Below, in pieces: positions 18,455 to 36,126 of a stretch of DNA of 64,000 bases (the first letter of the stretch is position 1; each line of letters begins with the position of its first letter). Source of the DNA: Geothrix sp. 21YS21S-4 (lineage in GTDB: Bacteria; Acidobacteriota; Holophagae; Holophagales; Holophagaceae). The stretch spans positions 310,001 to 374,000 of the forward strand of contig NZ_CP132719.1 of assembly GCF_030845995.1 (NCBI RefSeq), in the 5' to 3' direction. The position numbers were made by a program, and so were the translations under genes. Under the pieces are notes generated by a model. It did not search any database. It saw only the letters and a program-made list of their open reading frames with translations, and was not told the origin of the DNA.

Positions 18455-18530
18455 AGGGGAGTAGCTCAGCTGGTAGAGCAGCGGACTCCAAATCCGCAGG
18501 TCGCGGGTTCGAACCCTGTCTCCCCTGCCA
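18455..18530 (+). tRNA. tRNA-Trp (CCA)
   Basis: 76 nt with encoded CCA. Acceptor AGGGGAG/CTCCCCT, discriminator G, anticodon stem GCGGA/TCCGC with loop CTCCAAA giving CCA, and T-arm GGGTTCGAACCC. The rpmG-trnW-secE-nusG order is a conserved bacterial arrangement. Confidence 0.97.
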
Positions 18531-18599
18531 CCTTCCCGGCCCCGGCGGACTCGCTCGGGGCCAGGTTTTTCTGACCGAATCCTTACCGCGAGGCCCATC

Positions 18600-18794
18600 G
18601 TGATCGGAGCCATCAAACAGCAGGCCAAGGATCTGTTCGCGGAGCTCGACCGCGTCGATTGGCCGAGCAAGGAGAAGGTGATGACTTCCACCTGGACGGT
18701 GGTGATCGTTTCCGTCTTCGTCGGGGCGTTCCTCTGGTCCGTGGATTGGCTTCTCTCCAAGGGCTTCGCGTACTTCTTCCTGAAGGCCCGTTGA
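18600..18794 (+). CDS. secE: Preprotein translocase subunit SecE
   Basis: A 64-residue single-span form of SecE, an essential partner of SecY in the inner-membrane translocon. The amphipathic FAELDRVDWPSKEKVMTST segment (the conserved VxWPS-type cytoplasmic helix) is followed by one transmembrane helix (WTVVIVSVFVGAFLWSVDWLL). The GTG start at 18600 has GAGG upstream. nusG starts 13 bases after its stop, the near-universal secE-nusG pairing. Confidence 0.95.
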   Translation: MIGAIKQQAKDLFAELDRVDWPSKEKVMTSTWTVVIVSVFVGAFLWSVDWLLSKGFAYFFLKAR

Positions 18795-18807
18795 GCCGGA
18801 GGCAGCC

Positions 18808-19446
18808 ATGACCGATCTCGCGAGCACCCCCCAGGACACGACGATTCCCGTACAGCCCCAGGGCCGGGAGTTGAAGTGGTTCATCATCCACACCTACTCG
18901 GGCTACGAGGCGAAGGTGATGGAGCATCTCCGGCAGCGCATCAAGATGGAAGAGCGCGACGGGAGCTTCGGGGACATCCAGATTCCCGAAGAGACCTACG
19001 AGGAGATGAAGGTCGACGCCAAGTCCGGAAAGAAGGAGCGCGTCGTCAAGAAGCGGAAGTCCTTCCCGGGCTATCTGCTGGTCCAGATCCAGGTGGAGCG
19101 CAAGCCGGACGGCTCTGTGGAGATGGCCGACGCCGACTGGCACCTGGTGCGGAACACGCCCAAGGTCACCAGCTTCGTGGGCGCCAACAAGAAGCGCCCC
19201 ACGCCCCTGACGGACGACGAAGTCCGCCAGATCATGCACCACACGGAAGAGACCCAGGAGAAGCCCAAGCCGAAGTACCACTTCGAGAAGGGCGAGAAGG
19301 TTCGCATCATCGACGGTCCCTTCGCGAACTTCGAGGGCGACGTGGAGGAGATCCACGAAGAGCGGTCCACCATCAAGGTCATGGTCACCGTCTTCGGCCG
19401 CTCCACGCCGGTGGAACTGGACTTCATCCAGATCGAAAAGAGGTGA
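18808..19446 (+). CDS. nusG: Transcription termination/antitermination factor NusG
   Basis: A 212-residue RNA polymerase-associated factor. The NGN domain opens with KWFIIHTYSGYEAKVMEHL (about residue 23 onward) and contains KKRKSFPGYLLVQI and WHLVRNTPKVTSFVG. The C-terminal KOW domain is FEKGEKVRIIDGPFANFEGDVEEI. It is about 30 residues longer than the E. coli protein, mainly from an N-terminal extension of about 20 residues and a charged loop before the SFPGY motif. It precedes rplK in the standard order. Confidence 0.98.
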   Translation: MTDLASTPQDTTIPVQPQGRELKWFIIHTYSGYEAKVMEHLRQRIKMEERDGSFGDIQIPEETYEEMKVDAKSGKKERVVKKRKSFPGYLLVQIQVERKPDGSVEMADADWHLVRNTPKVTSFVGANKKRPTPLTDDEVRQIMHHTEETQEKPKPKYHFEKGEKVRIIDGPFANFEGDVEEIHEERSTIKVMVTVFGRSTPVELDFIQIEKR

Positions 19447-19524
19447 GGCCGGCCGGGGGTCATTCCCCGGCTGCTTCGTTTCATTTCCTGAAGACTTCTT
19501 CGGATTCTTCAGATAAACTGTTCC

Positions 19525-19554
19525 GTCCCGGTCCGTCTGGATCGGGACGTTTTC
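19525..19554 (+). terminator. Hairpin with T-run between nusG and rplK
   Basis: A 10-bp stem (GTCCCGGTCC / GGATCGGGAC, one G-T pair), loop GTCT, followed by GTTTTC. It lies in the 192-bp gap and probably partly terminates or attenuates secE-nusG transcription before rplK. The rest of the gap shows no gene; it may contain an rplK promoter and the L1-binding leader, which I could not place. Confidence 0.6.
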
Positions 19555-19638
19555 AACCCGGTCGGCATCTACGCGGATGCAGGGCCCTCAAGGCGGACGT
19601 CGCCGGCATGCGCCGGAATCCCCCGCGGGAGTAGAGAC

Positions 19639-20070
19639 ATGGCAAAGAAGATCACCGGCTACATCAAGCTGCAGCTGCCCGCGGGCGAGGCCACCCCGGC
19701 CCCTCCCGTCGGTCCCGCGCTGGGCCAGCACGGCGTCAACATCATGGAATTCGTGAAGCAGTTCAACGCGAAGTCCGTGGGCGCGGTGGAGAAGGGCACG
19801 ACCCTGCCCGTCGTCATCACCGTCTTCGCCGACCGCAGCTTCAGCTTCATCCTGAAGACCCCGCCCGCCGCGGTGCTGATCAAGAAGAAGATCGGCCTCG
19901 ACAAGGGCAGCGCCACGCCCAACAAGCAGAAGGTCGGCAAGATCACCAAGGCGCAGCTCGCCGAGATCGCCAAGGTGAAGATGCCCGACCTCAACGCCGG
20001 CAGTCTCGAGGCCGCCGTCCGTTCCATCGCGGGCTCCGCGCGCTCCATGGGCGTCGAAGTCATCGACTGA
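19639..20070 (+). CDS. rplK: 50S ribosomal protein L11
   Basis: A 143-residue large-subunit protein that binds the GTPase-associated region of 23S rRNA. The Pro-rich N-terminal linker [28 protein letters not shown] and the C-terminal rRNA-binding stretch [21 protein letters not shown], ending [10 protein letters not shown], are all typical. Start ATG 19639 follows GGGAG. First gene of the L11 operon (L11-L1), separated from rplA by a hairpin-bearing 131-bp gap. Confidence 0.99.
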   Translation: MAKKITGYIKLQLPAGEATPAPPVGPALGQHGVNIMEFVKQFNAKSVGAVEKGTTLPVVITVFADRSFSFILKTPPAAVLIKKKIGLDKGSATPNKQKVGKITKAQLAEIAKVKMPDLNAGSLEAAVRSIAGSARSMGVEVID

Positions 20071-20077
20071 TGTTTTT

Positions 20078-20112
20078 CGCGCGGGTCCCCAAACCCGTGC
20101 GAGCTGCGTTTT
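20078..20112 (+). terminator. Hairpin in the rplK-rplA gap
   Basis: A 9-bp stem (CGCGCGGGT / ACCCGTGCG, one G-T pair) with loop CCCCAA, followed after a few bases by TTTT. A likely attenuator or processing site in the 131-bp space before rplA; no gene lies in this space. Confidence 0.45.
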
Positions 20113-20201
20113 AGTCTTTCGTTTTTGTTGGAGAGCCGCGTCGTGCGGCGATCCCGGCCACCGCGACCGTCATCGCGGGAGATCGTTCGAATGGAGCCAA
20201 T

Positions 20202-20894
20202 ATGGCAAAACCTGGAAAGAAGTACCGGGCTGCCGCGGCCAAGATCGAAGATCGCCCCTATGAGCTGAAGGATGCCCTCGCGGTCGTCAAGGACTCGGCC
20301 TACGCCAAGTTCGACGAGACGGTCGAAGTGCACATGCGGCTCGGCGTCGACCCCCGTCACGCGGACCAGATGGTCCGCGGGACCATCGTCCTGCCCCACG
20401 GAACGGGCAAGACGATGCGCGTGGCGGTCATCGCCGGTGGCGAAAAGATCAAGGAAGCGGAAGCGGCGGGCGCCGAGATCGTGGGCGGGGACGAGCTGGT
20501 CGAGAAGATCGCCGGCGGATTCCTCGACTTCGATGCTCTGGTCGCGACCCCCGACATGATGAAGGGCGTCGGCCGGCTGGGTAAGGTCCTCGGTCCCCGC
20601 GGCCTCATGCCCAATCCCAAGACCGGCACCGTGACCTTCGACGTGGTCAAGGCCATCAAGGAGATCAAGGCCGGCAAGGTGGAGTACCGCGTCGACAAGA
20701 CCGGCATCATCCACGCGCCCGTGGGCAAGCTGTCCTTCGGTGTCGAGAAGCTGGAAGAGAACGCCAAGGCGCTCATCGATGCCGTCCACAAGGCCAAGCC
20801 CGCCACGGCCAAGGGCAAATACGTGAAGACGATGTACGTCGCCTCCACCATGGGCCCCTCGGTCACCCTCAACACCACAAGCGTTGAGAAGTAG
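20202..20894 (+). CDS. rplA: 50S ribosomal protein L1
   Basis: A 230-residue protein of the L1 stalk, and in many bacteria the translational repressor of its own operon. The conserved [41 protein letters not shown] and [20 protein letters not shown] stretches are present. Start ATG 20202. rplJ begins ten bases after its stop, so there is no separate rplJ leader where L10 normally binds; L10 feedback, if present, must use another site. Confidence 0.99.
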   Translation: MAKPGKKYRAAAAKIEDRPYELKDALAVVKDSAYAKFDETVEVHMRLGVDPRHADQMVRGTIVLPHGTGKTMRVAVIAGGEKIKEAEAAGAEIVGGDELVEKIAGGFLDFDALVATPDMMKGVGRLGKVLGPRGLMPNPKTGTVTFDVVKAIKEIKAGKVEYRVDKTGIIHAPVGKLSFGVEKLEENAKALIDAVHKAKPATAKGKYVKTMYVASTMGPSVTLNTTSVEK

Positions 20895-20904
20895 GAGGCC
20901 GACC

Positions 20905-21393
20905 ATGGAAAAGAATAAGAAGATCGCCGAAGTCGCCGAGCTCAAGGAAACCTTCGCGTCCGCCACCTCGGCTGTCGTGATCGAGTTCAAGGGCCTCGTG
21001 GTCGTGAAGGACACCGCCTTCCGCAAGAGCATCCGCGAGAGCAAGGCCCAGTACCGCGTCAGCAAGAACACCCTGCTCCGCCTGGCCGTGAAGGACACGT
21101 CCTTCGAGGCCCTCGGCGGTTCCTTCAAGGGCGCCAGCGCCGTGGCCACCACCAGCGACGATGTCATCGCCCTGGCCAAGGCCGTCAATAGCTTCCTGAA
21201 GGACAATCCGGCCGCGACCTTCAAGGCCGGCGTCATGGACGGCAAGCAGATCGACGCCAAGGAACTGCAGGTTCTCGCCGAGCTGCCCAGCCGCGAAGTC
21301 CTGATCGCCAAGCTGCTCTACCTCATGACCTACCCGATCTCCGGTCTGGCGGTCGCCCTCGAGGGCATCCGCAAGCAGAAGGCCGGCGAGTAG
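20905..21393 (+). CDS. rplJ: 50S ribosomal protein L10
   Basis: A 162-residue protein that anchors the L7/L12 dimers to the stalk. The N-terminal rRNA-binding domain runs from [26 protein letters not shown] to [16 protein letters not shown]; a C-terminal helix for L12 dimers follows. ATG 20905 is preferred over an in-frame start seven codons earlier because GTAGGAGG lies just upstream. It is separated by 54 bp from rplL and is transcribed with it. Confidence 0.98.
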   Translation: MEKNKKIAEVAELKETFASATSAVVIEFKGLVVVKDTAFRKSIRESKAQYRVSKNTLLRLAVKDTSFEALGGSFKGASAVATTSDDVIALAKAVNSFLKDNPAATFKAGVMDGKQIDAKELQVLAELPSREVLIAKLLYLMTYPISGLAVALEGIRKQKAGE

Positions 21394-21447
21394 GCTGTGG
21401 GGCTTTCCCCCGAATCCAAACCTCAATCTCGAATTTAGGAGGCCATC

Positions 21448-21825
21448 ATGGCTCTCACTGCCGACCAGCTCATCGCTGAGATCGAAACCATGACCGTCCT
21501 TGACCTGGCCAATCTGGTCAAGGCCCTTGAGGAGCGCTTCGGCGTCTCCGCCGCCGCCATGGCCGCTCCCGCTGCCGGTGGCGCCGCCCCGGCTGCCGCT
21601 GCCGAAGAGCAGACCGAGTTCAACGTCATCCTGGCTGACGCCGGCGCGAACAAGCTGAACGTCATCAAGGCCGTCCGCGAGATCGTCGCCGGCCTGGGCC
21701 TCAAGGAGGCCAAGGATCTCGTCGACGGCGCCCCCAAGGCCGTCAAGGAAGGCATCGCCAAGGACGAGGCCCAGAAGATCAAGGAAAAGCTCGAAGCCGC
21801 GGGCGCCAAGGTCGAGATCAAGTAG
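21448..21825 (+). CDS. rplL: 50S ribosomal protein L7/L12
   Basis: A 125-residue stalk protein that recruits translational GTPases. It has an N-terminal dimerisation helix ([24 protein letters not shown]), an Ala-rich hinge (about residues 35-52), and the C-terminal domain [23 protein letters not shown] ending [20 protein letters not shown] precedes ATG 21448. Ends just before a strong hairpin that attenuates entry into rpoBC. Confidence 0.99.
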   Translation: MALTADQLIAEIETMTVLDLANLVKALEERFGVSAAAMAAPAAGGAAPAAAAEEQTEFNVILADAGANKLNVIKAVREIVAGLGLKEAKDLVDGAPKAVKEGIAKDEAQKIKEKLEAAGAKVEIK

Positions 21826-21843
21826 CCTCTTCCCAAGCATTGA

Positions 21844-21889
21844 CGCAAAGCGTAGGGTGCACCCCGCACCTTGCGCTTTGCGGTTTTGT
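21844..21889 (+). terminator. Attenuator between rplL and rpoB
   Basis: A long hairpin: outer stem CGCAAAGCG (21844-21852) with CGCTTTGCG (21874-21882), inner GGTGC/GCACC, followed by GTTTTG. It is positioned like the partial terminator between rplL and rpoB of other bacteria. The rest of the 370-bp gap to rpoB (21890-22195) holds no gene; a weak -35/-10-like pair (TTTGCG, 17 bp, TACGAT) just after the hairpin could be a secondary rpoBC promoter. Confidence 0.7.
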
Positions 21890-22195
21890 CTGGATCTGGT
21901 ACGATTATTCCTTCCGCCCGACTTCTCGGGTGGTTCCGCCTCCCACAAAGGCCCCTGGTTGCGAATCGTCCTCAGTCGCCGCTTTCTTCCTTACGCCGCC
22001 GGGCTGCTTCTTTCACCGATCGGTGGCGGAGCGGCCATCGGCGCGTCCGTCCCGGCTCGCCTGTTCCGACCGTAATCCCTTCCCCGGGGCCGCGGCTCCG
22101 GGGGTCCCGCCGTCTTTGCCTAGGGCCCGCAGCACCGGCTTCTTCCGCCGCGGGTCGTCCATAGAAGGTTCCGCCAACTGCATCTGGAGCGAACC

Positions 22196-26587
<4,392 letters not shown>

Positions 26588-26630
26588 TTCTCCCTTCCTC
26601 CCCCTTCCGACGCATTCCGAGAGGTCTCCC

Positions 26631-30854
<4,224 letters not shown>

Positions 30855-30879
30855 CCGAAATCTTCACAGCACTTTTTCA

Positions 30880-30907
30880 GGGGCGGGAGCGATCCCGCCC
30901 CTTTTTT
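30880..30907 (+). terminator. Intrinsic terminator after rpoC
   Basis: A perfect 9-bp stem GGGGCGGGA / TCCCGCCCC with loop GCGA, followed by TTTTTT. It ends the rpo transcription unit and isolates the polysaccharide locus that starts at 30970. Confidence 0.95.
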
Positions 30908-30969
30908 GTGCTCTCCGTTCCGAGAAGCGTGAGAGCGTCTTTGTTGAGACTCTGGTAACCTGTTTCCTT

Positions 30970-31947
30970 ATGTCCGAGATGCCCGAATCTCCAGTCCTGG
31001 ATCTCAAAGCCAGCCTGAAGCGGCCCCTCCAGTGGGCTTTGGCCGCAGGCGTCTTCGCCGCCCTCATCGCCCTCTTCATGCCGAACTACTACCGCTCGGA
31101 AGCGCGTCTCCTGCCGGTGGAATCGAAGGGGCTAGGGGGGAATCTCGGAGGATTGGCCAGTGCCGCGGCCGCCTTCGGCGTCAGCGTTCCCGGCGCTGAG
31201 GGCAACGACGCCAATTTTGTAGATATCCTCAACAGCCGATGGCTTCGGGAGCAGCTCCTGCAGAGTGAATTTCAGTACCCCATGCGCACCTGGCGATTTG
31301 GTTCTGAGCGTGTTGTGAAGGGGACACTCTCGGTCTATTTGGAGGCCAAGAATACAGATATGGCGCTTCAGGCGCTTGGTAAGGTTCTCTCTTCTTCGCG
31401 GGATCTCAAGTCCAAGGTCATCTCCATCAGCGCGGAGACCAGGTCACCAGAACTCTCTTGGGCTGTCGTCCTTCGTGCGAGCAAGCTGCTCGAGGTATTC
31501 CTCCAGGAAAAGGGGAGAACTCATGGGGGAGCCAAGGCCGCCTTTGCGGATGCTCGTCTTGCCGACGCTCGCCGAGAGTTCGAAGAAGCTGAAAACGCTT
31601 TCCGAACATTTCTTGAAAGCAATCGGAACTACTTGGGCAGTGCGGATCCGGGCGTTCGTCTCAAAGGGGCTCGTCTCGAAGGTGAACTCCGCCTCCGCCA
31701 GCAACTCATTACGACCCTTGCCCTCAACCGTGAACAAGCCCTGCTTGAAGAAAAGAACGATATTCCCATTCTAAATGTCTTGGATCCGGGCAATCTTCCC
31801 ATCGAAAAGAGCCGACCTGCAAGAAGTCAGTTGGTGATCGCCTGGGCTTTCCTGGCTGGTCTCGTTGTATGGGGATTTGAGAACCGCAGGTGGATCAAGG
31901 GTCGCCTGTTTGAATCGTCGAAAGAGTCCGAGGGGGAGTCCGCGTGA
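30970..31947 (+). CDS. wzz: Wzz-type chain-length determinant protein
   Basis: A 325-residue inner-membrane polysaccharide co-polymerase. The N-terminal transmembrane helix (LQWALAAGVFAALIALFMPNYY, about residues 20-41) is followed by the periplasmic Wzz domain start RSEARLLPVES, a long helical region (about 190-260), and a second helix near the C-terminus (QLVIAWAFLAGLVVWGF). It sets O-antigen chain length. It is the first gene after the rpoC terminator. No Shine-Dalgarno site is visible, and a TAACCT box ends eight bases before ATG, so a leaderless mRNA is possible. Its stop overlaps the next start. Confidence 0.9.
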   Translation: MSEMPESPVLDLKASLKRPLQWALAAGVFAALIALFMPNYYRSEARLLPVESKGLGGNLGGLASAAAAFGVSVPGAEGNDANFVDILNSRWLREQLLQSEFQYPMRTWRFGSERVVKGTLSVYLEAKNTDMALQALGKVLSSSRDLKSKVISISAETRSPELSWAVVLRASKLLEVFLQEKGRTHGGAKAAFADARLADARREFEEAENAFRTFLESNRNYLGSADPGVRLKGARLEGELRLRQQLITTLALNREQALLEEKNDIPILNVLDPGNLPIEKSRPARSQLVIAWAFLAGLVVWGFENRRWIKGRLFESSKESEGESA

Positions 31948-32993
31948 AGACCATCGCATTAGTGGGTTGTGGACGGATTTCGCTTCGCCACGTGCAAGTG
32001 CTGACCCAAATGTCAAATCTCCGCCTCGTGGCTGTTTGTGACCTCCTAGAGGAGCGGGCCCGTACCACTGCAGGCCCACTGAGCATTCCCTACTACACTG
32101 ATGCGCTGGAGATGGTGAAGCGGGAGAAGCCCGATGTCGTCAGCATCCTGACTGATTCGGGTTCCCATCCTGACGTGGGGTGTCTTCTTGCCCCTCATGT
32201 GCCGGTTCTCGTAGTGGAAAAGCCCATGGCGCTCACACTTGAGGACGCAGATCGGCTCATCGAAAGCTGTGAGACCCATGGGACTCGGCTGTTCGTGGTG
32301 AAGCAGAACCGGTTCAATCCAGCCATCCAACAGCTCCGACGAGCAGTTGACCAGGGCCGCTTCGGTAAAATGGTTCTGGGAACCGTCCGTATCCGATGGT
32401 CCCGGGGCCAAGACTACTATGACCAGGCGGCGTGGCGGGGAACCTGGAAGCTGGACGGCGGGGTTTTCACTAACCAGGCCAGCCATCATATCGACCTGCT
32501 CCAGTGGCTATTGGGGCCTGTGGAATCGGTCAAGTCCTACATCTCCACGCGGCTCGTCAACATCGAGGCGGAGGATACGGGGGTGGCCGTCCTCAAGTTC
32601 AAGAACGGAGCGTTGGGTGTGGTAGAGGCCACGACCGCCACTCGACCTAAGGATCTGGAAGGCAGCATCTCGGTGCTGGGTGAAAAGGGCTCCGTAGTTG
32701 TCGGGGGCTTCAGTGTCAACCGAATGGTGACCTGGAATTTTGTGGAACCATCCCACGAGGATGAGGAGGCCCAGAGAGCCATCACGGATCCGCCGAATGT
32801 CTATGGATTCGGCCACAAGCCCTTCTACGAGGACATGTTGGCCTGCCTGGATTCCGGAAAGCGGTCCATGCTGGATGGACTTCAAGGCCGAAAGTCCTTG
32901 GAGATCATCAATGCACTGTATGAATCTGCCTTCACAGGTAAGGAGGTTCATCTCCACTACGTGCCGCAGAGCGTCCCGCTTGGGCGCGGGTGA
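31944..32993 (+). CDS. wbpB: Gfo/Idh/MocA dehydrogenase, WbpB/WlbA-like
   Basis: A 349-residue NAD-dependent oxidoreductase. The Rossmann motif LVGCGRISLRH (about 6-16), EKP at 92-94 (the conserved catalytic-site Lys93) and GGVFTNQASHHIDLL (172-186) define the family. With the neighbouring WbpA, WbpD and WbpE homologues it fits UDP-GlcNAcA 3-dehydrogenase, which makes the 3-keto intermediate for UDP-GlcNAc(3NAc)A. It overlaps wzz by four bases and abuts wbpA. Assignment to this step rests mainly on context; the family is broad. Confidence 0.85.
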   Translation: MKTIALVGCGRISLRHVQVLTQMSNLRLVAVCDLLEERARTTAGPLSIPYYTDALEMVKREKPDVVSILTDSGSHPDVGCLLAPHVPVLVVEKPMALTLEDADRLIESCETHGTRLFVVKQNRFNPAIQQLRRAVDQGRFGKMVLGTVRIRWSRGQDYYDQAAWRGTWKLDGGVFTNQASHHIDLLQWLLGPVESVKSYISTRLVNIEAEDTGVAVLKFKNGALGVVEATTATRPKDLEGSISVLGEKGSVVVGGFSVNRMVTWNFVEPSHEDEEAQRAITDPPNVYGFGHKPFYEDMLACLDSGKRSMLDGLQGRKSLEIINALYESAFTGKEVHLHYVPQSVPLGRG

Positions 32994-32996
32994 TCC

Positions 32997-34334
32997 ATGG
33001 AGAACGCGGTCATGCCAACCGGAGAACTCGTCCAGAACCTTCTGGAGAAGATCGAATCAGTCACTGCCAAAGTCGGCGTGATCGGGCTGGGATATGTAGG
33101 TCTTCCATTCGCCGTGGAGAAAGGCAAGGTGGGATTCAGAGTCCTGGGGTTTGACCGGAGTGCCCACAGGGTGGGGTTGGTGAACCGAGGGGAGAACTTC
33201 ATCGGGGACGTCGACGACCGTGAATTGCAGACCTTGGTGGCTGGCGGCTTCATTGAGGCCACCACGGATATGGAGCGCCTGGGGGATATGGACGTGCTGA
33301 TTATCGCCGTCCCGACGCCCCTCACTAAGAACCTGACTCCGGATCTGCAATACATCGAGGCGGTCACGCGAGATATCGCCAAGCGTCTCCGACCTGGCCA
33401 GCTCATTAGCTTGGAAAGCACCACTTATCCGGGGACCACGGATGAGGTTATGAAGCCTATCCTCGAACAATCGGGGTTGAAGGCTGGCGTGGACTTCTTC
33501 CTGGCACACAGTCCCGAACGGGTGGATCCGGGCAACCGGCGCTACACCACCAAGAACACCAACAAGGTGGTGGGAGCTTCCGATCCTGCGAGCCGGGAGG
33601 TGGCGGTGGCGCTATATCGGAAGACGATCCTCAACATCGTGCCGGTGAGCAGTGCGGCCACCGCAGAAATGACGAAAGTGTTCGAGAACACATTCCGGGC
33701 GGTCAATATCGCCTTGGTGAACGAACTGACCCTGCTTTGTGATCGTATGGGTTTGAGTGTGTGGGAAGTGCTCGATGCGGCTTTCACTAAACCTTTCGGC
33801 ATCATGCCATTTTATCCGGGACCCGGCGTAGGCGGACATTGCATTCCGCTGGACCCCCACTATCTGGAGTGGAAGGCGAGAGAATTCAACTTCAACACCC
33901 GGTTCATCGCCCTAGCCGGAGAGATCAATCGTCGGATGCCGGAATTCGTGGCGGACAAAGCCATGCGGCTTCTCAGCGATCAGGGGAAAGGGCTCCGGGG
34001 CGCTAAGATCCTCATCCTGGGCGTGGCCTACAAGAAGGACATCGACGACCCCCGGGAAAGTCCCAGTGCGGAAGTGTTGCACCTGCTGATTCAGCGAGGG
34101 GCGATCATCACCTACCATGATCCCCACATTCCGCACTTCACGGAGCACAGCCATGACCTGCGTAGCGTGCTCCTCACTGAGGAGACTCTGCGGAAGGCTG
34201 ATCTGGTGGTGATCCTCACCGATCATACGGCTGTGGACTACGCGCTGGTGTTAAAAATCTCCACCCGCATCCTCGACACCCGGAACGCCCTGAAGCGGGT
34301 AGAAGGATCCAAGGCCAATGTTGTGCTGCTCTAA
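32997..34334 (+). CDS. wbpA: UDP-N-acetylglucosamine 6-dehydrogenase (WbpA-like)
   Basis: A 445-residue UDP-sugar dehydrogenase oxidising C6 to a carboxylate. NAD motif GVIGLGYVGLPFA at 27-39 and catalytic Cys282 in GVGGHCIPLDPHYL. The conserved ESTTYPGTTDEV and HSPERVDPGN stretches match the WbpA/WbpO/TviB group rather than UDP-glucose dehydrogenase. In the Wbp route it starts UDP-2,3-diacetamido-uronic acid synthesis from UDP-GlcNAc. It lies between wbpB and wbpD homologues. Its stop falls just ten bases before the wbpD start. Confidence 0.92.
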   Translation: MENAVMPTGELVQNLLEKIESVTAKVGVIGLGYVGLPFAVEKGKVGFRVLGFDRSAHRVGLVNRGENFIGDVDDRELQTLVAGGFIEATTDMERLGDMDVLIIAVPTPLTKNLTPDLQYIEAVTRDIAKRLRPGQLISLESTTYPGTTDEVMKPILEQSGLKAGVDFFLAHSPERVDPGNRRYTTKNTNKVVGASDPASREVAVALYRKTILNIVPVSSAATAEMTKVFENTFRAVNIALVNELTLLCDRMGLSVWEVLDAAFTKPFGIMPFYPGPGVGGHCIPLDPHYLEWKAREFNFNTRFIALAGEINRRMPEFVADKAMRLLSDQGKGLRGAKILILGVAYKKDIDDPRESPSAEVLHLLIQRGAIITYHDPHIPHFTEHSHDLRSVLLTEETLRKADLVVILTDHTAVDYALVLKISTRILDTRNALKRVEGSKANVVLL

Positions 34335-34344
34335 GGAACTCGCC

Positions 34345-34929
34345 ATGGAGAAACCCGCCTACACACATCCCACCGCCGTCGTCGATGAGGGCGCCCAACT
34401 GGGCGAAGGCACCAAGATCTGGCACTTCTGCCATGTCTATCCCCAGGCCGTCATCGGAAAGCATTCCATTCTGGGCCAGAATGTCATGGTGGCCAATGGT
34501 GTCACCATCGGCGATCACTGTAAGATCCAGAATAATGTGAGTCTCTACGAGGGTGTAATCCTTGAGGACTATGTGTTCTGCGGTCCCAGCATGGTGTTCA
34601 CGAATGTGACCACCCCCCGCTGTCTCTTTCCCCGCAATACCAGTGAAGACTACCGGACCACCCGCGTGAAGCGGGGTGCCTCCATCGGCGCCAATGCTAC
34701 TATCGTGTGCGGGATCACTCTTCATGAGTGCGCTTTCGTGGCCGCGGGGGCCGTGGTGACGAAGGATGTTCCCCCTTATGCCATGGTGGCAGGGGTTCCG
34801 GCCCGGATCATTGGGTATATGTGCGAGCGTGGGGAGCGCCTAGCTTTTGATGACAGGGGCGAGGCGACAACCAGCTATGGCCAGAAGTACAGGAAGCACG
34901 CCCAGGGCCTTGTGGGCAAGGTGGATTGA
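34345..34929 (+). CDS. wbpD: WbpD-like UDP-3-amino-sugar N-acetyltransferase
   Basis: A 194-residue left-handed beta-helix acetyltransferase with hexapeptide repeats (AVIGKHSILGQNVMVANGVTIGDHC; GASIGANATIVCGITLHECAFVAAGAVV). WbpD acetylates the 3-amino group of UDP-GlcNAc(3NH2)A using acetyl-CoA. The start at ATG 34345 follows AAGGAA and is more family-like than the in-frame start nine codons earlier. The next gene (wbpE) begins at its stop codon (TGATG), so translation is coupled. The A-B-D-E enzyme set makes this role likely. Confidence 0.9.
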   Translation: MEKPAYTHPTAVVDEGAQLGEGTKIWHFCHVYPQAVIGKHSILGQNVMVANGVTIGDHCKIQNNVSLYEGVILEDYVFCGPSMVFTNVTTPRCLFPRNTSEDYRTTRVKRGASIGANATIVCGITLHECAFVAAGAVVTKDVPPYAMVAGVPARIIGYMCERGERLAFDDRGEATTSYGQKYRKHAQGLVGKVD

Positions 34930-36038
34930 TGAGTGCGCAGACGCAAATACCCATTCTCGATCTGAAGCCGCAGATCGAAAGCCTGTGGCCGGAACTCCAG
35001 GCCGCCTTCGAGCGGGTCATGAAGTCCGGCCACTTCATCATGGGGCCCGAAGTGAAGGCCTTCGAGGAAGAGGCGGCCGCCTACCTGGGCGTGAAGCATG
35101 CCATCGGTCTGAACTCCGGTACGGATGCTCTGTACATCGCCCTTCGGGCCCTCGGCGTCGGGCCCGGGGACGAGGTCATCACCACCCCCTTCACTTTCTT
35201 TGCTACTGCCGAGGCCATCAGCCATGTGGGTGCGATGCCGGTTTTCGTGGACATCGAAGAAGATTCGTTCAACATCGACCCCGACCTCATCGAGGCGGCT
35301 ATCACGGCGCGCACCAAGGCCATCATTCCTGTGCACCTTTTCGGTCGCCCTTGCGACATGGATCGCATTCTGGCCATTGCCGACAGACACGGGCTGAAGG
35401 TGGTGGAGGATTGTGCCCAAAGCTTCGGGGCCAAGTGGAAGGGGCGGCATACGGGATCCATGGGTATCTTTGGCTGTTACAGTTTCTTCCCCACCAAGAA
35501 TCTCAGCGCTTTTGGGGATGGCGGCATGATGGTTACCAACGACGAGGAACTAGCCGCCACAGCGCGCATGCTTCGGGTCCATGGGAGCCGGAAGAAGTAT
35601 TTCAACGAGACGGTCGGGTACAACTCGCGTATTGATGAATTACATGCGGCGATGCTGAGGGTGAAACTTCCTCATATTGATATATGGAATACCGCTCGAC
35701 GCCGAGCTGCCGATCGCTATAAAGGGTTGCTTGAGAACGTGCCTAGATTAATTTCACCGGAAGTTATCCATGGACATGTCTTCCATCAATACTCCGTACT
35801 GATTCCCGAAGATCGCCAAGATGAGGTACAAACCAGCCTCCAGGAAAGCGGCATCAGTACGATGGTCTATTACCCCGTGCCCTGCCATAAGCTTAAGCTT
35901 TATCAGGACTCTCATGCAGTTGTGACATGTCCGGTGGCCGAGGCTACATCACAGAAAATTCTGAGTCTGCCTATCTGGCCAGAAATAACGGAGGAGATTC
36001 AGCGTAGGATAGCTTTTGCTATTCGGCGATGCCTATAG
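34929..36038 (+). CDS. wbpE: WbpE-like PLP sugar aminotransferase
   Basis: A 369-residue DegT/DnrJ/EryC1-family enzyme transferring an amino group to the 3-keto sugar nucleotide. PLP site: Lys190 in FFPTKNLSAFGDGGM, Asp161 in VEDCAQSFGA, and the phosphate-binding LNSGTDAL (61-68). It follows wbpD with overlapping stop/start. Odd: the first roughly 690 bases use GC-rich codons, but from about 35,620 the gene becomes clearly AT-rich, like the genes after it. The break lies inside the reading frame and suggests recombination within the gene. The frame stays intact. Confidence 0.92.
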   Translation: MSAQTQIPILDLKPQIESLWPELQAAFERVMKSGHFIMGPEVKAFEEEAAAYLGVKHAIGLNSGTDALYIALRALGVGPGDEVITTPFTFFATAEAISHVGAMPVFVDIEEDSFNIDPDLIEAAITARTKAIIPVHLFGRPCDMDRILAIADRHGLKVVEDCAQSFGAKWKGRHTGSMGIFGCYSFFPTKNLSAFGDGGMMVTNDEELAATARMLRVHGSRKKYFNETVGYNSRIDELHAAMLRVKLPHIDIWNTARRRAADRYKGLLENVPRLISPEVIHGHVFHQYSVLIPEDRQDEVQTSLQESGISTMVYYPVPCHKLKLYQDSHAVVTCPVAEATSQKILSLPIWPEITEEIQRRIAFAIRRCL

Positions 36039-36126
36039 ATTCAATTGAAATTCTTGTGAGTGGACAAATGCTATTTGGAGCCGGATTTAAATTTTATTAG
36101 TATGAGAGCAGGAAATTAGGTGAATC

